A stretch of 64,000 nucleotides of DNA from Phycisphaeraceae bacterium (GCA_019636535.1 JAHBXK010000015.1:1-64000), one strand, 5' to 3'; positions 26,417 to 35,056 are shown, counted from the stretch's first letter. The notes: generated by a model from the sequence alone, not told the origin. Program-made: numbers and translations.

Positions 26417-29400
26417 TTAACGCCCCAGTTCCCGCAGTCGGAATTGTCGCAGTTGGTTGTTGGCGATTTGGGGCTCGAAGACCACGCTCACGCTTGTTTC
26501 GCTCGTGATGTTGTTGTAGCGAACACCAACGCCCATCACTCCCTCACCCATTTTGCGGCGAACCGTGCCGCCGATGGACTGCACTTCGTTGCGATCGGTG
26601 TCATACACGCCCGCTACCGCGAGGCTGTAGCGGCGGGTGAGTTCGTACGCGCAACCCGCATCGACATAGGTCACATCGAGGGCGTTGATGTAGCGAACCT
26701 CCGCGAAACTCGAGAAGTCCGGCGTGTGTTGGACGAGCCCGCCCGCGGTGGTCAGTGCGGGCTGGTGGATGTCCAGATCGTAGATGTGACTCGCCGACAG
26801 CGCGATCGAATCCGTGAACTGCCAGATTGCCTCGACGTTCGCGAAATCTCCGAGTTGCGAGTACTCGGGCCGGTAATCGAAGAAGCGCTTGATCGGGCTT
26901 TCGCGATCCGCATCGTCCGTGCTGAAAACGAGATTCGTGTCGAGCGTGATCCAGTCGACGTTCCGCCAGCGTCCCGGCCCGCCGCGCTTGGTTTGCCAGA
27001 CCTGTCGCACGCCCGCGCGGACTGCGGAACCTGTGGTCAGACTCTCGACGTTCGTGTCGTACACGGGCAAGTCGTTCTGGCTCGCACTGGCTCCGGCGTA
27101 CCAAACGGTCATGCTCGGTTCGATGATGTGCCGGATTCGGTGAAGGTCAAAAAAGTCGGAATCCACCGAATCGTCAACTCGCTGGATCTGAGTGCTGAAT
27201 CGCGTGCCCAACGAGTAGTAGTAGCGATACTGATCGTCAAAGTCGGAAGTGAACGTGTCGAAGTCGGTGTCGTACGCGGTGAAGCGCCCCACCGCGAACG
27301 GCGTGACCTTCAGCCAGTAGAAGTCAACAGTGCTTGAGAGTTCCTGGCGAGTGTCGAAGCGCAGAACGTCGTCCTGATTCAGTCCTGCCGCGCGGAGGAC
27401 ATCCGCCGGCGATTGATTCGGGTCAATCCCGAGCGCTGCCTGGGACCGGCTCGAACGATTGAACCCCAGTTCGTCCGCCGTGGGTTCCACGAAGTTCAAC
27501 GCCATCCGACCCACCCGATACTCGTGGGTCCACATCAGCAGCCCCGCGTTGGCGCCGCCGAGCAGGTCGTCGGCAACCCGGTAATACGCGGCCTCGGGTA
27601 GTTTTTCGACCGTGTATCCCTGGCTGGTGAGCAGGTACTGATTCGGCGTGAAATCGTTGAGATTGGTCTTGATCTGCGCGGTGAACGCGGCGTTGCCTTC
27701 GATGTGACGCAGGTACGCCCCCGTCGAGTATTCTCGCTCCTGGAATCCGAGCGGTCGGAAGAACGCATCGACGAAGTTCTCATCCGAGAAGTACGAAGCC
27801 TCGGTGAAGAGCGTCCAACCGGCTCCGAGAGTCCAACGGTCGCGTGCGAGGATCATGCCCCGAGTCTCGTCACTGCGTCCGCGCCGGGCGCCCGAACTCA
27901 GCACGTCCTCTCCGTCATCGCTCGGGACGATGTACCCGAACACCTCGCCCTCGTGGCGGTCGGTGTTCCAGTCGGTCCGATTGCCGACCGCGATTCCACG
28001 ATCGAAGTACAGGTCGAGCAAGAGTCGGGAGTCGATGTCGCGAGGGTCCTCGACGCCGAGCAAGCCGAAAATGTCCCACCCCGTTTTGACTGCAGCGCCC
28101 GATCCTGACGAGTTCTCAACGCGGAAGTCCTTGAGTGGGATGTTGTCCGCGAAGCCGCGGTAACGCGGAAGCCAGAAGAACGGCAGGTTCATCCCTCTGA
28201 GCGTCAGGTCCTGGGCGTCGATGAAACTCCGAGTCTGCCCCGGAGATTGCGTGTCGGCCTTCTGGGTGATCGTGATCGACGAGGCTCCGACACTCAGAAC
28301 CGGATCGAAGAACGACGTCGTCGCGAGTCTCGCAGAACCGGCAGAGAACTGATCAGCCGATTGCTGCCGGAGCTCCTTGGCTCGCACGTAGATCGGCATC
28401 TGCAGTCGCTGGTCGAAAGTGAAGAACACCGCGTCGACCATCAGGGCCTGATTGTTCTGGACGTCGTAATAGACCCTCGGACCTCGCACGGTGTATTGAC
28501 CGTCGGTTGCGACCACGTCGCCCTCAACATAGACGCCCTTCACGCTGCGTGCGTTGAATCGTCCGAGATCGGTGAGAGGTCCGGGTTCGAGGAAAATCAC
28601 CGCCCGCTGCGCGGTGATCTGCAGGTTTCGGATCTGTCGAATGTCCTGATACGTCAGACTCACGCCGCCGGTCAGCAGCAGCGCGTTGTCCTCGCCTTCG
28701 CCGCCTCGAACAAGCCTGATCTCAGGAGAATCGGCCGTGCCTGCGGGCACGGCGGGGTCGCTCGGCGTGGCGCGTTGCGTTCCGACCGCGATCGTGAACA
28801 CCCCCTCGCGCGAGAAGATGGGCTCCGGGGCTTGTTCGCGCTCGGGCGGAGTTGGGGCGGGTGTTGGCTGGGTACGTGTGGGGGCATAAGGCGAATTCGG
28901 CTCGAACGGACGAGACACGCCGGGGCGGATCCCGCGCTGCGCAGGCCCCGAGTCGATTGGATCTCGTGAGGGGTCGTCGGAGGGATCGGCGATGCCCAGA
29001 ATCGCACGGAGGTGTTGCGCCAGACGTCGCTCCCCCTCCAGCACGAGTTGCCCGCCGGGGATCGGCGGTTCGGGTCTGCGTGAAACGACCGAGTCTGAGC
29101 GTAGTGACACGCGGCCGTCGATCACCGCGGTGATGAGCAGCCGGTCGGCGGCCTGTGCGAATCCCGCTTCGGCACCAGGGTCCGCCACGCGGTCGAAGAA
29201 GATCGCCACTTGGTACCTAGAAGCGGGTGGACGTGCGTGCATGCCCAGGGCCTCGGGACCCAGCGCTGACTGCGCTTCCGCATCCGCCGCAACAATCCGT
29301 GCCGGTGTTTCGGTCAGTCGCTTGATCCACACCACCGCCTGAGACGCGGTGAACGAGTACCCGCTCGTCACGGCGTTCGCGTAATCATCCGGTCGGCGTG

Positions 29401-29740
29401 GTCGGATTTCGACGCGCACGTCACCCTGCAGAAGTACCCGCTCCGCACCGATCGGATCGCCGCCGGTAGGATCGCGGTCTGTCCAGACGGTGGCCCGGAG
29501 GCTTGAGAGCGTGATGTCAGCGGCCTGTGCGTCGGCTGGGAATCGTACATTGCCGAAGTCGCGGCCCTCAAGGGTGGGGGCAGCCACCGGCTGCTGGGCA
29601 TGGGTTTGCGCGAGCGGACCGGTGAGAAGCAATGTGCTGGCGCAGAGCGCTGTGGTCGCACGCGACAAGCCGATCGCGCTGCCGGCAACGAAAGGGATCA
29701 GCCGACGCGCGGCGGAGCGGTCTGTGAGGCATCCGTGCAT
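26417..29740 (-). CDS. lptD: LPS-assembly outer-membrane protein LptD
   Basis: LptD is the outer-membrane barrel that inserts lipopolysaccharide into the outer leaflet. The 1107-residue protein begins with a secretion signal, has a beta-jellyroll (OstA-like) N-terminal domain with repeated short strands such as KGVYVEGDVVATDGQYTV, then the signature MNLPFFWLPRYRGFADNIPLKDF, and a long barrel of aromatic-rich strands to the C-terminus. It is larger than Escherichia coli LptD (784 residues), with a proline-rich linker near residues 270-300. The ATG at 29740 has a -10-like TACCAT 6 nt upstream. Together with kdsD and the WecA-like gene it argues for LPS in this organism. Confidence 0.9.
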   Translation of the reverse strand: MHGCLTDRSAARRLIPFVAGSAIGLSRATTALCASTLLLTGPLAQTHAQQPVAAPTLEGRDFGNVRFPADAQAADITLSSLRATVWTDRDPTGGDPIGAERVLLQGDVRVEIRPRRPDDYANAVTSGYSFTASQAVVWIKRLTETPARIVAADAEAQSALGPEALGMHARPPASRYQVAIFFDRVADPGAEAGFAQAADRLLITAVIDGRVSLRSDSVVSRRPEPPIPGGQLVLEGERRLAQHLRAILGIADPSDDPSRDPIDSGPAQRGIRPGVSRPFEPNSPYAPTRTQPTPAPTPPEREQAPEPIFSREGVFTIAVGTQRATPSDPAVPAGTADSPEIRLVRGGEGEDNALLLTGGVSLTYQDIRQIRNLQITAQRAVIFLEPGPLTDLGRFNARSVKGVYVEGDVVATDGQYTVRGPRVYYDVQNNQALMVDAVFFTFDQRLQMPIYVRAKELRQQSADQFSAGSARLATTSFFDPVLSVGASSITITQKADTQSPGQTRSFIDAQDLTLRGMNLPFFWLPRYRGFADNIPLKDFRVENSSGSGAAVKTGWDIFGLLGVEDPRDIDSRLLLDLYFDRGIAVGNRTDWNTDRHEGEVFGYIVPSDDGEDVLSSGARRGRSDETRGMILARDRWTLGAGWTLFTEASYFSDENFVDAFFRPLGFQEREYSTGAYLRHIEGNAAFTAQIKTNLNDFTPNQYLLTSQGYTVEKLPEAAYYRVADDLLGGANAGLLMWTHEYRVGRMALNFVEPTADELGFNRSSRSQAALGIDPNQSPADVLRAAGLNQDDVLRFDTRQELSSTVDFYWLKVTPFAVGRFTAYDTDFDTFTSDFDDQYRYYYSLGTRFSTQIQRVDDSVDSDFFDLHRIRHIIEPSMTVWYAGASASQNDLPVYDTNVESLTTGSAVRAGVRQVWQTKRGGPGRWRNVDWITLDTNLVFSTDDADRESPIKRFFDYRPEYSQLGDFANVEAIWQFTDSIALSASHIYDLDIHQPALTTAGGLVQHTPDFSSFAEVRYINALDVTYVDAGCAYELTRRYSLAVAGVYDTDRNEVQSIGGTVRRKMGEGVMGVGVRYNNITSETSVSVVFEPQIANNQLRQFRLRELGR

Positions 29741-29746
29741 GGCCGC

Positions 29747-29752
29747 ATGGTA
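29747..29752 (-). promoter_or_regulatory. -10-like TACCAT, 6 nt before lptD
   Basis: Reads TACCAT on the minus strand, 6 nt from the lptD ATG, with no Shine-Dalgarno. Confidence 0.5.
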
Positions 29753-29785
29753 CCGAACATTTTGAAGCTGTGTGCAGCCGCGGGC

Positions 29786-30544
29786 TCAACTCCGCCTGCG
29801 GGCCAGATGCGCCCGGATCGCGGCGGCCGCATCGAGAAGCACCCATGCCGAGCGGCGGTCGGGGGAGCCGGAGCCGACGATCGAGTTGTGAACCAACTGC
29901 CCAGCGAACAAGTCGGATACGGCGTCATTGGTTTCTGCGGCCGCGATCGCGAAGACATGCACCGCCCAGGGCGTGTTCGTCGCGTTGTCCGGCTGAATGT
30001 GCTCGACCAGCCACGCCCGCGCACGATCGATGCGGCGCGACAGCCACGCGTCGTCTCGCTCGTGGGCGAGCCACCAAAGAGCGTGCAAGCCTTGCAGTTC
30101 CGTTTCGGTCCACACCTCCAGACCGGCCTGCTCCGGCTGGACCAGCGCAGGGGCAGGCCCATCGTCAGCGTCAGCCTCAGGGTTTCCCACGAGCAGGGGC
30201 TTGGCGTCCGTTGTCCGATCGTTACGGGCCAGCATCCGCCAAAGCAACACATCTTGTGTCTGGGGTGACTGGTGGAGGCTGTCGGTATCTACCAGAACTT
30301 CCTGCGAGACTCGGAGTCTCGCGGCGATCCGCATGAGCAATAGTCGGTCAACGCAACGGGCATTGCCGCGTTCGTCTCGGAAGCTGAGTGGATCACGCAG
30401 GGTGCGAATCGAATCCCGGGAGAGCCCCCATGGACATCCCGACCCGCATTCATCGGCGTTCTCGGACGGGCTTCCCAACGTGACTTCTGCCATGCGTTGC
30501 AGACGATCCGCCACGGTTTCGAGATTTTGGGCTTCGGCAGGCAT
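29786..30544 (-). CDS. Hypothetical protein upstream of lptD
   Basis: I do not recognise this 252-residue protein. It has no signal peptide or membrane segment. The N-terminal half contains ERGNARCVDRLLLMRIAARLRVSQEVL, and the C-terminal half is helical and rich in Trp, Ala and Arg (GLHALWWLAHERDDAWLSRR, then AWVLLDAAAAIRAHLARRRS), which could be a solenoid or a cap domain. It lies 45 bp upstream of lptD on the same strand, so co-transcription is possible although lptD has its own -10-like box. Coding is supported by third-position GC and a clean ATG; there is no clear ribosome site. Confidence 0.6.
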   Translation of the reverse strand: MPAEAQNLETVADRLQRMAEVTLGSPSENADECGSGCPWGLSRDSIRTLRDPLSFRDERGNARCVDRLLLMRIAARLRVSQEVLVDTDSLHQSPQTQDVLLWRMLARNDRTTDAKPLLVGNPEADADDGPAPALVQPEQAGLEVWTETELQGLHALWWLAHERDDAWLSRRIDRARAWLVEHIQPDNATNTPWAVHVFAIAAAETNDAVSDLFAGQLVHNSIVGSGSPDRRSAWVLLDAAAAIRAHLARRRS

Positions 30545-30596
30545 GAAGTTCGCCGCACTCTGTCGGATGGGATTGAACGCAGGCCGATTCGTCGGG

Positions 30597-30602
30597 TATA
30601 TT
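30597..30602 (+). promoter_or_regulatory. -10-like TATATT, 10 nt before a small zinc-ribbon gene
   Basis: TATATT is the most AT-rich hexamer of the stretch and precedes the ATG at 30613 by 10 nt. A divergent promoter for the minus-strand gene at 30544 may overlap it. Confidence 0.45.
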
Positions 30603-30612
30603 CACGGAATCG

Positions 30613-30981
30613 ATGACAAGGGCATCGGTCCAACTCGCGACATGGATGCAGGTTCGGTTCTGTCCCCGCTGTGGACACGAATCGCCCGGCATGCAATCGG
30701 GGTCCGACCATCCGATCTTCGAGTGCCCGAGTTGTGGTCAGGATCTGTACGCTCGTCCTCCCGTGTGCTATGCGTCGATGGAGGGCTTCGAACTGCAGCG
30801 CTCATCGCATCGTTCTTCCAGAGCCGCGGTCGTCAGCGTGAGAGTTGCTCCGGACTCGGTTCGATTTGGTGGACCAGACTTGACATCCATTGAAGCCAAC
30901 CCAGGTGCTCCGATCCGAGTTCGATTCTGTGGGTGGTTACGCAGTCTGTGGTCCAATTTCACGAACCGACGGTTCGTGTAG
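30613..30981 (+). CDS. Small zinc-ribbon protein, function unknown
   Basis: A 122-residue protein with a four-cysteine zinc ribbon: RFCPRCGHES around residues 16-25 and FECPSCGQDLYARPP around 36-50. The middle is polar. The C-terminal GAPIRVRFCGWLRSLWSNFT is basic and aromatic and might contact a membrane or nucleic acid. I do not recognise a family. An ATG at 30646 (MQVRFCPRCG) is the alternative start and is closer to what zinc ribbons usually look like. Divergent from the hypothetical gene at 29786. Confidence 0.6.
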   Translation: MTRASVQLATWMQVRFCPRCGHESPGMQSGSDHPIFECPSCGQDLYARPPVCYASMEGFELQRSSHRSSRAAVVSVRVAPDSVRFGGPDLTSIEANPGAPIRVRFCGWLRSLWSNFTNRRFV

Positions 30982-31246
30982 CGGCCGTCACCGGGTTCCC
31001 CCAAGCATGCCAATCGTGATCGGACTTGAGCCGGACCGAGAGTACAAAGCGGTCCAGACGTCGCAAACTCACCCATTGGATCGTGAGGGCGCATGTCGGG
31101 GATGGCACGTTCGCATCCCAAACGCCATGCTTGAGTGAGCGGCAATCTTGAGGTCGCCCTGATCGCGGATCGACAGTGGGGTGGGGGGGGGAGTCGGGCG
31201 ATTGGATGCACATTACAGGCATCGGCGAATTTGGTCCGCGGACCGG
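30982..31246. other. Intergenic stretch without a recognisable gene
   Basis: Short frames on both strands are not protein-like. A G-run (GGGGGGG) lies near 31181. No tRNA or convincing hairpin terminator was seen. Confidence 0.5.
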
Positions 31247-31411
31247 GTGTTGAGCGGCGTGTGGGCCTTGGTGCTCGCCACGTGCCCTTTCATGGCGATA
31301 GGTTGTTCGTCCGGACCCTGGCAGTCACAACGCGACTGGCCACCTCCGGGGCTGCTTCCCGAGCCGTTCGGGCCAGAATTCGTCGGAATCCCCCCTAATG
31401 TGGAGGACTGA
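31247..31411 (+). CDS. Tiny putative lipoprotein
   Basis: From a GTG at 31247 the frame encodes 54 residues: LSGVWALVLATCPFMAIGCSS is a signal peptide with lipobox AIGC, and the remainder, about 35 residues, is proline-rich and ends in EFVGIPPNVED. The signal-plus-lipobox plan in a GC-rich frame is the only support. No family is known to me. A TTG at 31202 is a longer alternative start. It is upstream of rpsP, separated by the rpsP promoter. Confidence 0.4.
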   Translation: MLSGVWALVLATCPFMAIGCSSGPWQSQRDWPPPGLLPEPFGPEFVGIPPNVED

Positions 31412-31474
31412 CCGGCTCCCCCTCGTTCTGGCAAGGTGGGGGGGTGGCTTGTCGCCTGGTTGTTCGTGTGGCGC

Positions 31475-31503
31475 TTGGATCGGCCGGTTGAGTGGTCTAA
31501 ACT
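31475..31503 (+). promoter_or_regulatory. Sigma-70-type promoter of rpsP
   Basis: TTGGAT at 31475-31480 and TAAACT at 31498-31503 are separated by exactly 17 nt. Transcription would start near 31510, giving a 90-nt leader before rpsP with a GGAG ribosome site. This is the clearest full promoter in the window. Confidence 0.75.
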
Positions 31504-31599
31504 CCCTGCCCTGCGGGATCGCCCGTGATCCGTCGCTTTGAGGACAGATTGCAGGTCTTTGGCCGCGCAGATTTCAACGGCTGGATTCAGGAGTGAACT

Positions 31600-31971
31600 G
31601 TGGTTCGGATTCGCCTCAAGCGCATGGGTCGTCGGCACCTTCCCTTTTATCGCATTAACGCGGTGGACAAGCAGACCAAGCGGGACGGCAAGGTCCTTGA
31701 GAACCTTGGCTGGTACGACCCGTCCGCGGCTGATGTGTCCAAGCAGGTCTTCTTGAAACCCGAACGCGTCAAACACTGGCTCCAGCAGGGGGCGCAGCCG
31801 AGCGACACCGTGATGGACATGCTCGCCAAGCAAGGCTTGGTCGATGCCGCGGGCTGGAAGGCCGTGCGTCAGTCCCGAGTGGATGCCAAGAAGAAGCGTG
31901 AGGAAAAGGCTGCCGCAGCAGCCGCGGCCGCTGCTGCGAAGGCGGCCGACGGGGGCGCGAAGAAGGAGTGA
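31600..31971 (+). CDS. rpsP: 30S ribosomal protein S16
   Basis: Binds 16S rRNA in the body of the small subunit. MVRIRLKRMGRRHLPFYRIN is the conserved S16 N-terminus, followed by RDGKVLENLGWYDP and VKHWLQQGAQPSDTV. The 123-residue protein has an unusual C-terminal tail of alanine and lysine after residue 100 (a run of nine or so alanines). The start is GTG at 31600 with GGAG upstream. It heads the rpsP-trmD-rplS cluster found in many bacteria. Confidence 0.97.
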   Translation: MVRIRLKRMGRRHLPFYRINAVDKQTKRDGKVLENLGWYDPSAADVSKQVFLKPERVKHWLQQGAQPSDTVMDMLAKQGLVDAAGWKAVRQSRVDAKKKREEKAAAAAAAAAAKAADGGAKKE

Positions 31972-32005
31972 GGCGTTGCAACGCCCGCTCAACATGAATC
32001 GTCGT

Positions 32006-32035
32006 AACGCCGCCCGAGTCGGGGCGGCGTTTTTT
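32006..32035 (+). terminator. Strong rho-independent terminator between rpsP and trmD
   Basis: ACGCCGCCC pairs with GGGCGGCGT around a 6-nt loop, followed by six T. It ends 24 nt before the trmD ATG, so it should make trmD expression lower than rpsP. Confidence 0.9.
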
Positions 32036-32058
32036 ATTGCGGTGAGGGAGCGGACGCC

Positions 32059-32967
32059 ATGGCCGCACTGCGGTTCGACATTCTGACGACCTTCCCGGGC
32101 ATGTTCGCGTCGGATGCGCCGGCAGCGCTCGGGTTCAGCATTCCCTCGCGTGCTCGCGCTGCGGGGCTTGTCGAATGGCACGCGCACGACGTTCGTGCGT
32201 TCACAACCGACAGGCACGCCAAGACCGACGATCGACCGTTCGGCGGCGGTCCGGGGATGGTCATGACATGCCGACCCCTCTGGGATGCGATTCAGGCGGT
32301 TGAAGCGCAGGACGCTCGTAGGCCGTTGCGAGTGCTGCTGACCCCTCAGGGCGAACGGCTGACGCAAAGGCGCGTGGAAGCGCTGGCCGGACTGCCGAGG
32401 ATCCTGCTGATCGCCGGGCACTACGAAGGGATCGACGACCGGCTGGTGAAGGCCGTGGAGCCGCTGGAACTGAGTCTGGGCGATTACGTGCTGAGCGGGG
32501 GCGAACTGGCCGCGCTCGTGCTTATGGATGCGATCATCCGTTTATTGCCGGGCGCCGTCGGGCACGAGGAATCGACCGGGCAGGACTCGTACTCGCTGGC
32601 ACGCTTGCCGAAGCCGAAACGCATCCGAAGGACGAGGGCGACGGGCAGGGGGCAAGGCGGAGGCGACTCCGGCACGATCGTCGAGTGGCCTTGCGAAGTG
32701 CCGCTGCTGGACTGCCCGCACTTCACGAAACCCAGGGTCTGGGATGGCCGTGCTGTGCCCGAAATCCTCCTTTCGGGGGATCACGAAGCGGTGGATGCCT
32801 GGCGACTGGAGCAGCGGATTCTGGCAACCGAGGCGCGCAGGCCGGACATGATTCCCGATGATCTGCGGCGGGGGTTGCCTGCGCTACTCGAGCAATTGCG
32901 TTCGGTTTACGGGCGGGCCCTGAACACCGAAGGTACGGACATAGACCCTGCTGGGGACAGGGCTTAG
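32059..32967 (+). CDS. trmD: tRNA (guanine37-N1)-methyltransferase
   Basis: Methylates G37 next to the anticodon to prevent frameshifting, using S-adenosylmethionine bound in a trefoil knot. The 302-residue protein has FDILTTFPGMF at the start, the GGGPGM loop at residues 62-67, LIAGHYEGIDDR near 118 and GDYVLSGGELAALVLMDAIIRLLPG near 141, all diagnostic. An arginine- and glycine-rich insert (residues 179-212) separates EESTGQDSYSL from VPLLDCPHFTKP, where ordinary TrmD has a shorter loop. The ATG at 32059 has GGGAG upstream. It lies in the conserved order rpsP-trmD-rplS. Confidence 0.96.
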   Translation: MAALRFDILTTFPGMFASDAPAALGFSIPSRARAAGLVEWHAHDVRAFTTDRHAKTDDRPFGGGPGMVMTCRPLWDAIQAVEAQDARRPLRVLLTPQGERLTQRRVEALAGLPRILLIAGHYEGIDDRLVKAVEPLELSLGDYVLSGGELAALVLMDAIIRLLPGAVGHEESTGQDSYSLARLPKPKRIRRTRATGRGQGGGDSGTIVEWPCEVPLLDCPHFTKPRVWDGRAVPEILLSGDHEAVDAWRLEQRILATEARRPDMIPDDLRRGLPALLEQLRSVYGRALNTEGTDIDPAGDRA

Positions 32968-33131
32968 TATTGCGGCTCACTTCGGACTTGTGAGGCACTG
33001 GCGACTCAGCCCCTGAAGGTGCCTGTCCGCTACGTCTTGTTGCTGACTTCGCGCTCTCTCCTCAAGAGTTCGGCCCGAACCAACAGCGCTTGACGAACGA
33101 ACGTTGACCCCCTTTGGATCGAGATTGAGCC

Positions 33132-33563
33132 ATGGCCAGCAGCGTTGAAATCATCGAGAGCCTGAACAAGGACACCCTCAAGACGGACATCCCCGTGATG
33201 AACGTCGGCGACACGTTGAACGTGCACTTCCGGATCGTGGAGGGCGAGAAGGAGCGCATCCAGGTTTTCCAGGGGGTGCTGATCGCCCGTTCTGGCCGGG
33301 GCATCAACGAGATGATGACGGTTCGCCGCATCGTTGACAACATGGGCGTCGAGCGCATGTTCCCGGCCCATTCGCCGCGCGTGGCGAAGTACGAGGTGCT
33401 GCGCCGCGCCGATTCGCGCCGGGCCAAGTTGTACTACCTGCGCGATCGTCAGGGCAAGTCGCGACGCCTGCGTGACCGCCGCCGCGGCATGAAGTTGGTG
33501 GACGGCGTGCCCACGGTGGGTGGCGCCGTAGTCGAAGCGTCCGCTCCCGCCGCCGCGGAGTGA
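33132..33563 (+). CDS. rplS: 50S ribosomal protein L19
   Basis: Large-subunit protein at the inter-subunit face. The 143-residue product has the L19 core, IPVMNVGDTLNVHFRIVEGEKERIQVFQGV, then RSGRGINEMMTVRRI, GVERMFPAHSP and RRAKLYYLRDRQGKSRRLRD. The C-terminal 25 residues are a valine- and alanine-rich tail not usual in the family. A leader of 164 nt separates it from trmD. The start is the ATG at 33132. Confidence 0.97.
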   Translation: MASSVEIIESLNKDTLKTDIPVMNVGDTLNVHFRIVEGEKERIQVFQGVLIARSGRGINEMMTVRRIVDNMGVERMFPAHSPRVAKYEVLRRADSRRAKLYYLRDRQGKSRRLRDRRRGMKLVDGVPTVGGAVVEASAPAAAE

Positions 33564-33620
33564 TGTGCTGGCGGTATCGCCTATCAGCGAGTGGACGGCA
33601 CTTTGATCTGATCTTGATTC

Positions 33621-33650
33621 GAGCGGCCCCCGTCGGGCCGCTCATTTCTT
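33621..33650 (+). terminator. Rho-independent terminator after rplS
   Basis: GAGCGGCCC and GGGCCGCTC pair around a 5-nt loop, followed by ATTTCTTT. It closes the rpsP-trmD-rplS cluster. Confidence 0.88.
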
Positions 33651-33754
33651 TCAGGTACGAACGACATCTCACAGGCGGTGCGGAGAGGGGAGCATCAGAA
33701 CTCTTGCCGAAGTATCAGAGTCTGTGGCGTTCATGGTAAAGTGCCCGGGTCCGC

Positions 33755-35056
33755 ATGGCAGCAGCGTTCGTTTGTGCGGGGGGCGATGACTGCATGGCCG
33801 GACACCCGGAGAGGTGTGCGTTGCGTCACAGTGTCTCGGATCGTCTGGCGGCGTTCGGCACGACGGTGTTCACGCAAGTTTCCGCGTTGACGATCAAGCA
33901 CAACGCGGTCAACCTGGGTCAGGGCTTTCCGGACTTCGACGGCCCGGCCTTCATGAAACTCGCCGTCGCTCGGGCGATGGGTCTGAACGAGGCGGGCCGC
34001 TTCGATCATGGCACGAACCAGTATGCCCGAATGGCGGGAGTGCCTGCCCTGGCTCAAGCCGTGGCCCGTGACTGGCACGCACGAACAGGCCAGGCTGTCG
34101 ATGCGGATTCCTGCGTGACCGTGACGAGCGGGTGTACCGAGGCGTTTGCCGCGGCCATGTTGGGGCTGGTGAATCCGGGTGATGAAGTTGTGTTGTTCGA
34201 GCCCTTCTATGACTCGTATCGGGCTTGTGTGTCGATGGCGGGCGCTACGCCCCGCGTCGTTGCGCTCAGGCCTGGGATTGGCGGTCTGTCGGCGGGCTTC
34301 GACTTCGATCCCGACGAACTGGCGGCGGCTTTCACGAAGCGAACTCGTGCCGTCGTCTTGAACACGCCGCACAACCCGACCGGCAAGGTGTTTACTCGGG
34401 ACGAACTTGCACGGATCGCCGACCTCTGCGTGCGGAACAACGTCGTGGCCATCACGGACGAGGTGTACGAGCATCTGGTCTACGACGCCGATCGTCCGCA
34501 CCTGCACCTTGCGAACTTCGACGGGATGGCGGAGCGAACACTCACGCTCTCAAGCCTCGGTAAGTCTTTCAGTTGCACCGGCTGGAAGGTCGGTTGGGCG
34601 ATCGGTCCAGAGCGTCTCTCCGCGGGTGTGCGTGCTGCGCATCAGTTCCTAACTTTCGCCACCTGCACACCGATGCAGGTCGCGGCGTCTGCGGCGGTGG
34701 GGACGCCGGATGGGCTGAGCGCGATCAGCGAATTGAAAGCGCTGCTTCGATCGAATCGAGACATGCTCGAGCAGTCACTCCGCGACCTTGGATTCGCCAC
34801 CGCGCCCGCATCCGGAGCGTACTTCCTGATGGCCGACTGGACGGGCAGTGAGTGCCTGGGCGGCCGTTTGCACGGTGTGGGCAGTGATATCGATGTCTGT
34901 CGATCGATGATCGAGCATGCGGGCGTCGCGGCGATTCCGTCGAGCGCTTTCTATCAGCGGCCGGAAGAGGGTCGACGGTTCGTCCGCTTCGCGTTCTGCA
35001 AGAAGCCCGGAACGCTTGACGAGGCGGTTTCTCGCCTGCGAGCCTGGGCACGGTGA
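33755..35056 (+). CDS. Class I aminotransferase of the kynurenine/methionine type
   Basis: A 433-residue fold-type I PLP aminotransferase. VNLGQGFPDFDGP near the N-terminus, TSGCTEAFAAAMLGLVNPGDEVVLFEPFYDSY, NTPHNPTGKVF, ITDEVYEHLVYD and the PLP-lysine motif SLGKSFSCTGWKVGW identify the branch of kynurenine-oxoglutarate transaminase, glutamine transaminase K and bacterial methionine aminotransferase. RRFVRFAFCKK near the end carries the carboxylate-binding arginine. The substrate is probably an aromatic or sulfur amino acid, inferred from the branch. The ATG at 33755 has a TAAAGT hexamer 12 nt upstream (33737-33742); an ATG at 33794 is a shorter alternative. It is a single gene. Confidence 0.85.
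   Translation: MAAAFVCAGGDDCMAGHPERCALRHSVSDRLAAFGTTVFTQVSALTIKHNAVNLGQGFPDFDGPAFMKLAVARAMGLNEAGRFDHGTNQYARMAGVPALAQAVARDWHARTGQAVDADSCVTVTSGCTEAFAAAMLGLVNPGDEVVLFEPFYDSYRACVSMAGATPRVVALRPGIGGLSAGFDFDPDELAAAFTKRTRAVVLNTPHNPTGKVFTRDELARIADLCVRNNVVAITDEVYEHLVYDADRPHLHLANFDGMAERTLTLSSLGKSFSCTGWKVGWAIGPERLSAGVRAAHQFLTFATCTPMQVAASAAVGTPDGLSAISELKALLRSNRDMLEQSLRDLGFATAPASGAYFLMADWTGSECLGGRLHGVGSDIDVCRSMIEHAGVAAIPSSAFYQRPEEGRRFVRFAFCKKPGTLDEAVSRLRAWAR

Noticed and set aside
31412-31474. Terminator of the tiny lipoprotein gene (C-run and G-run)
   Set aside because: CCCCC and GGGGG could pair, but the stem is short and there is no T tract.
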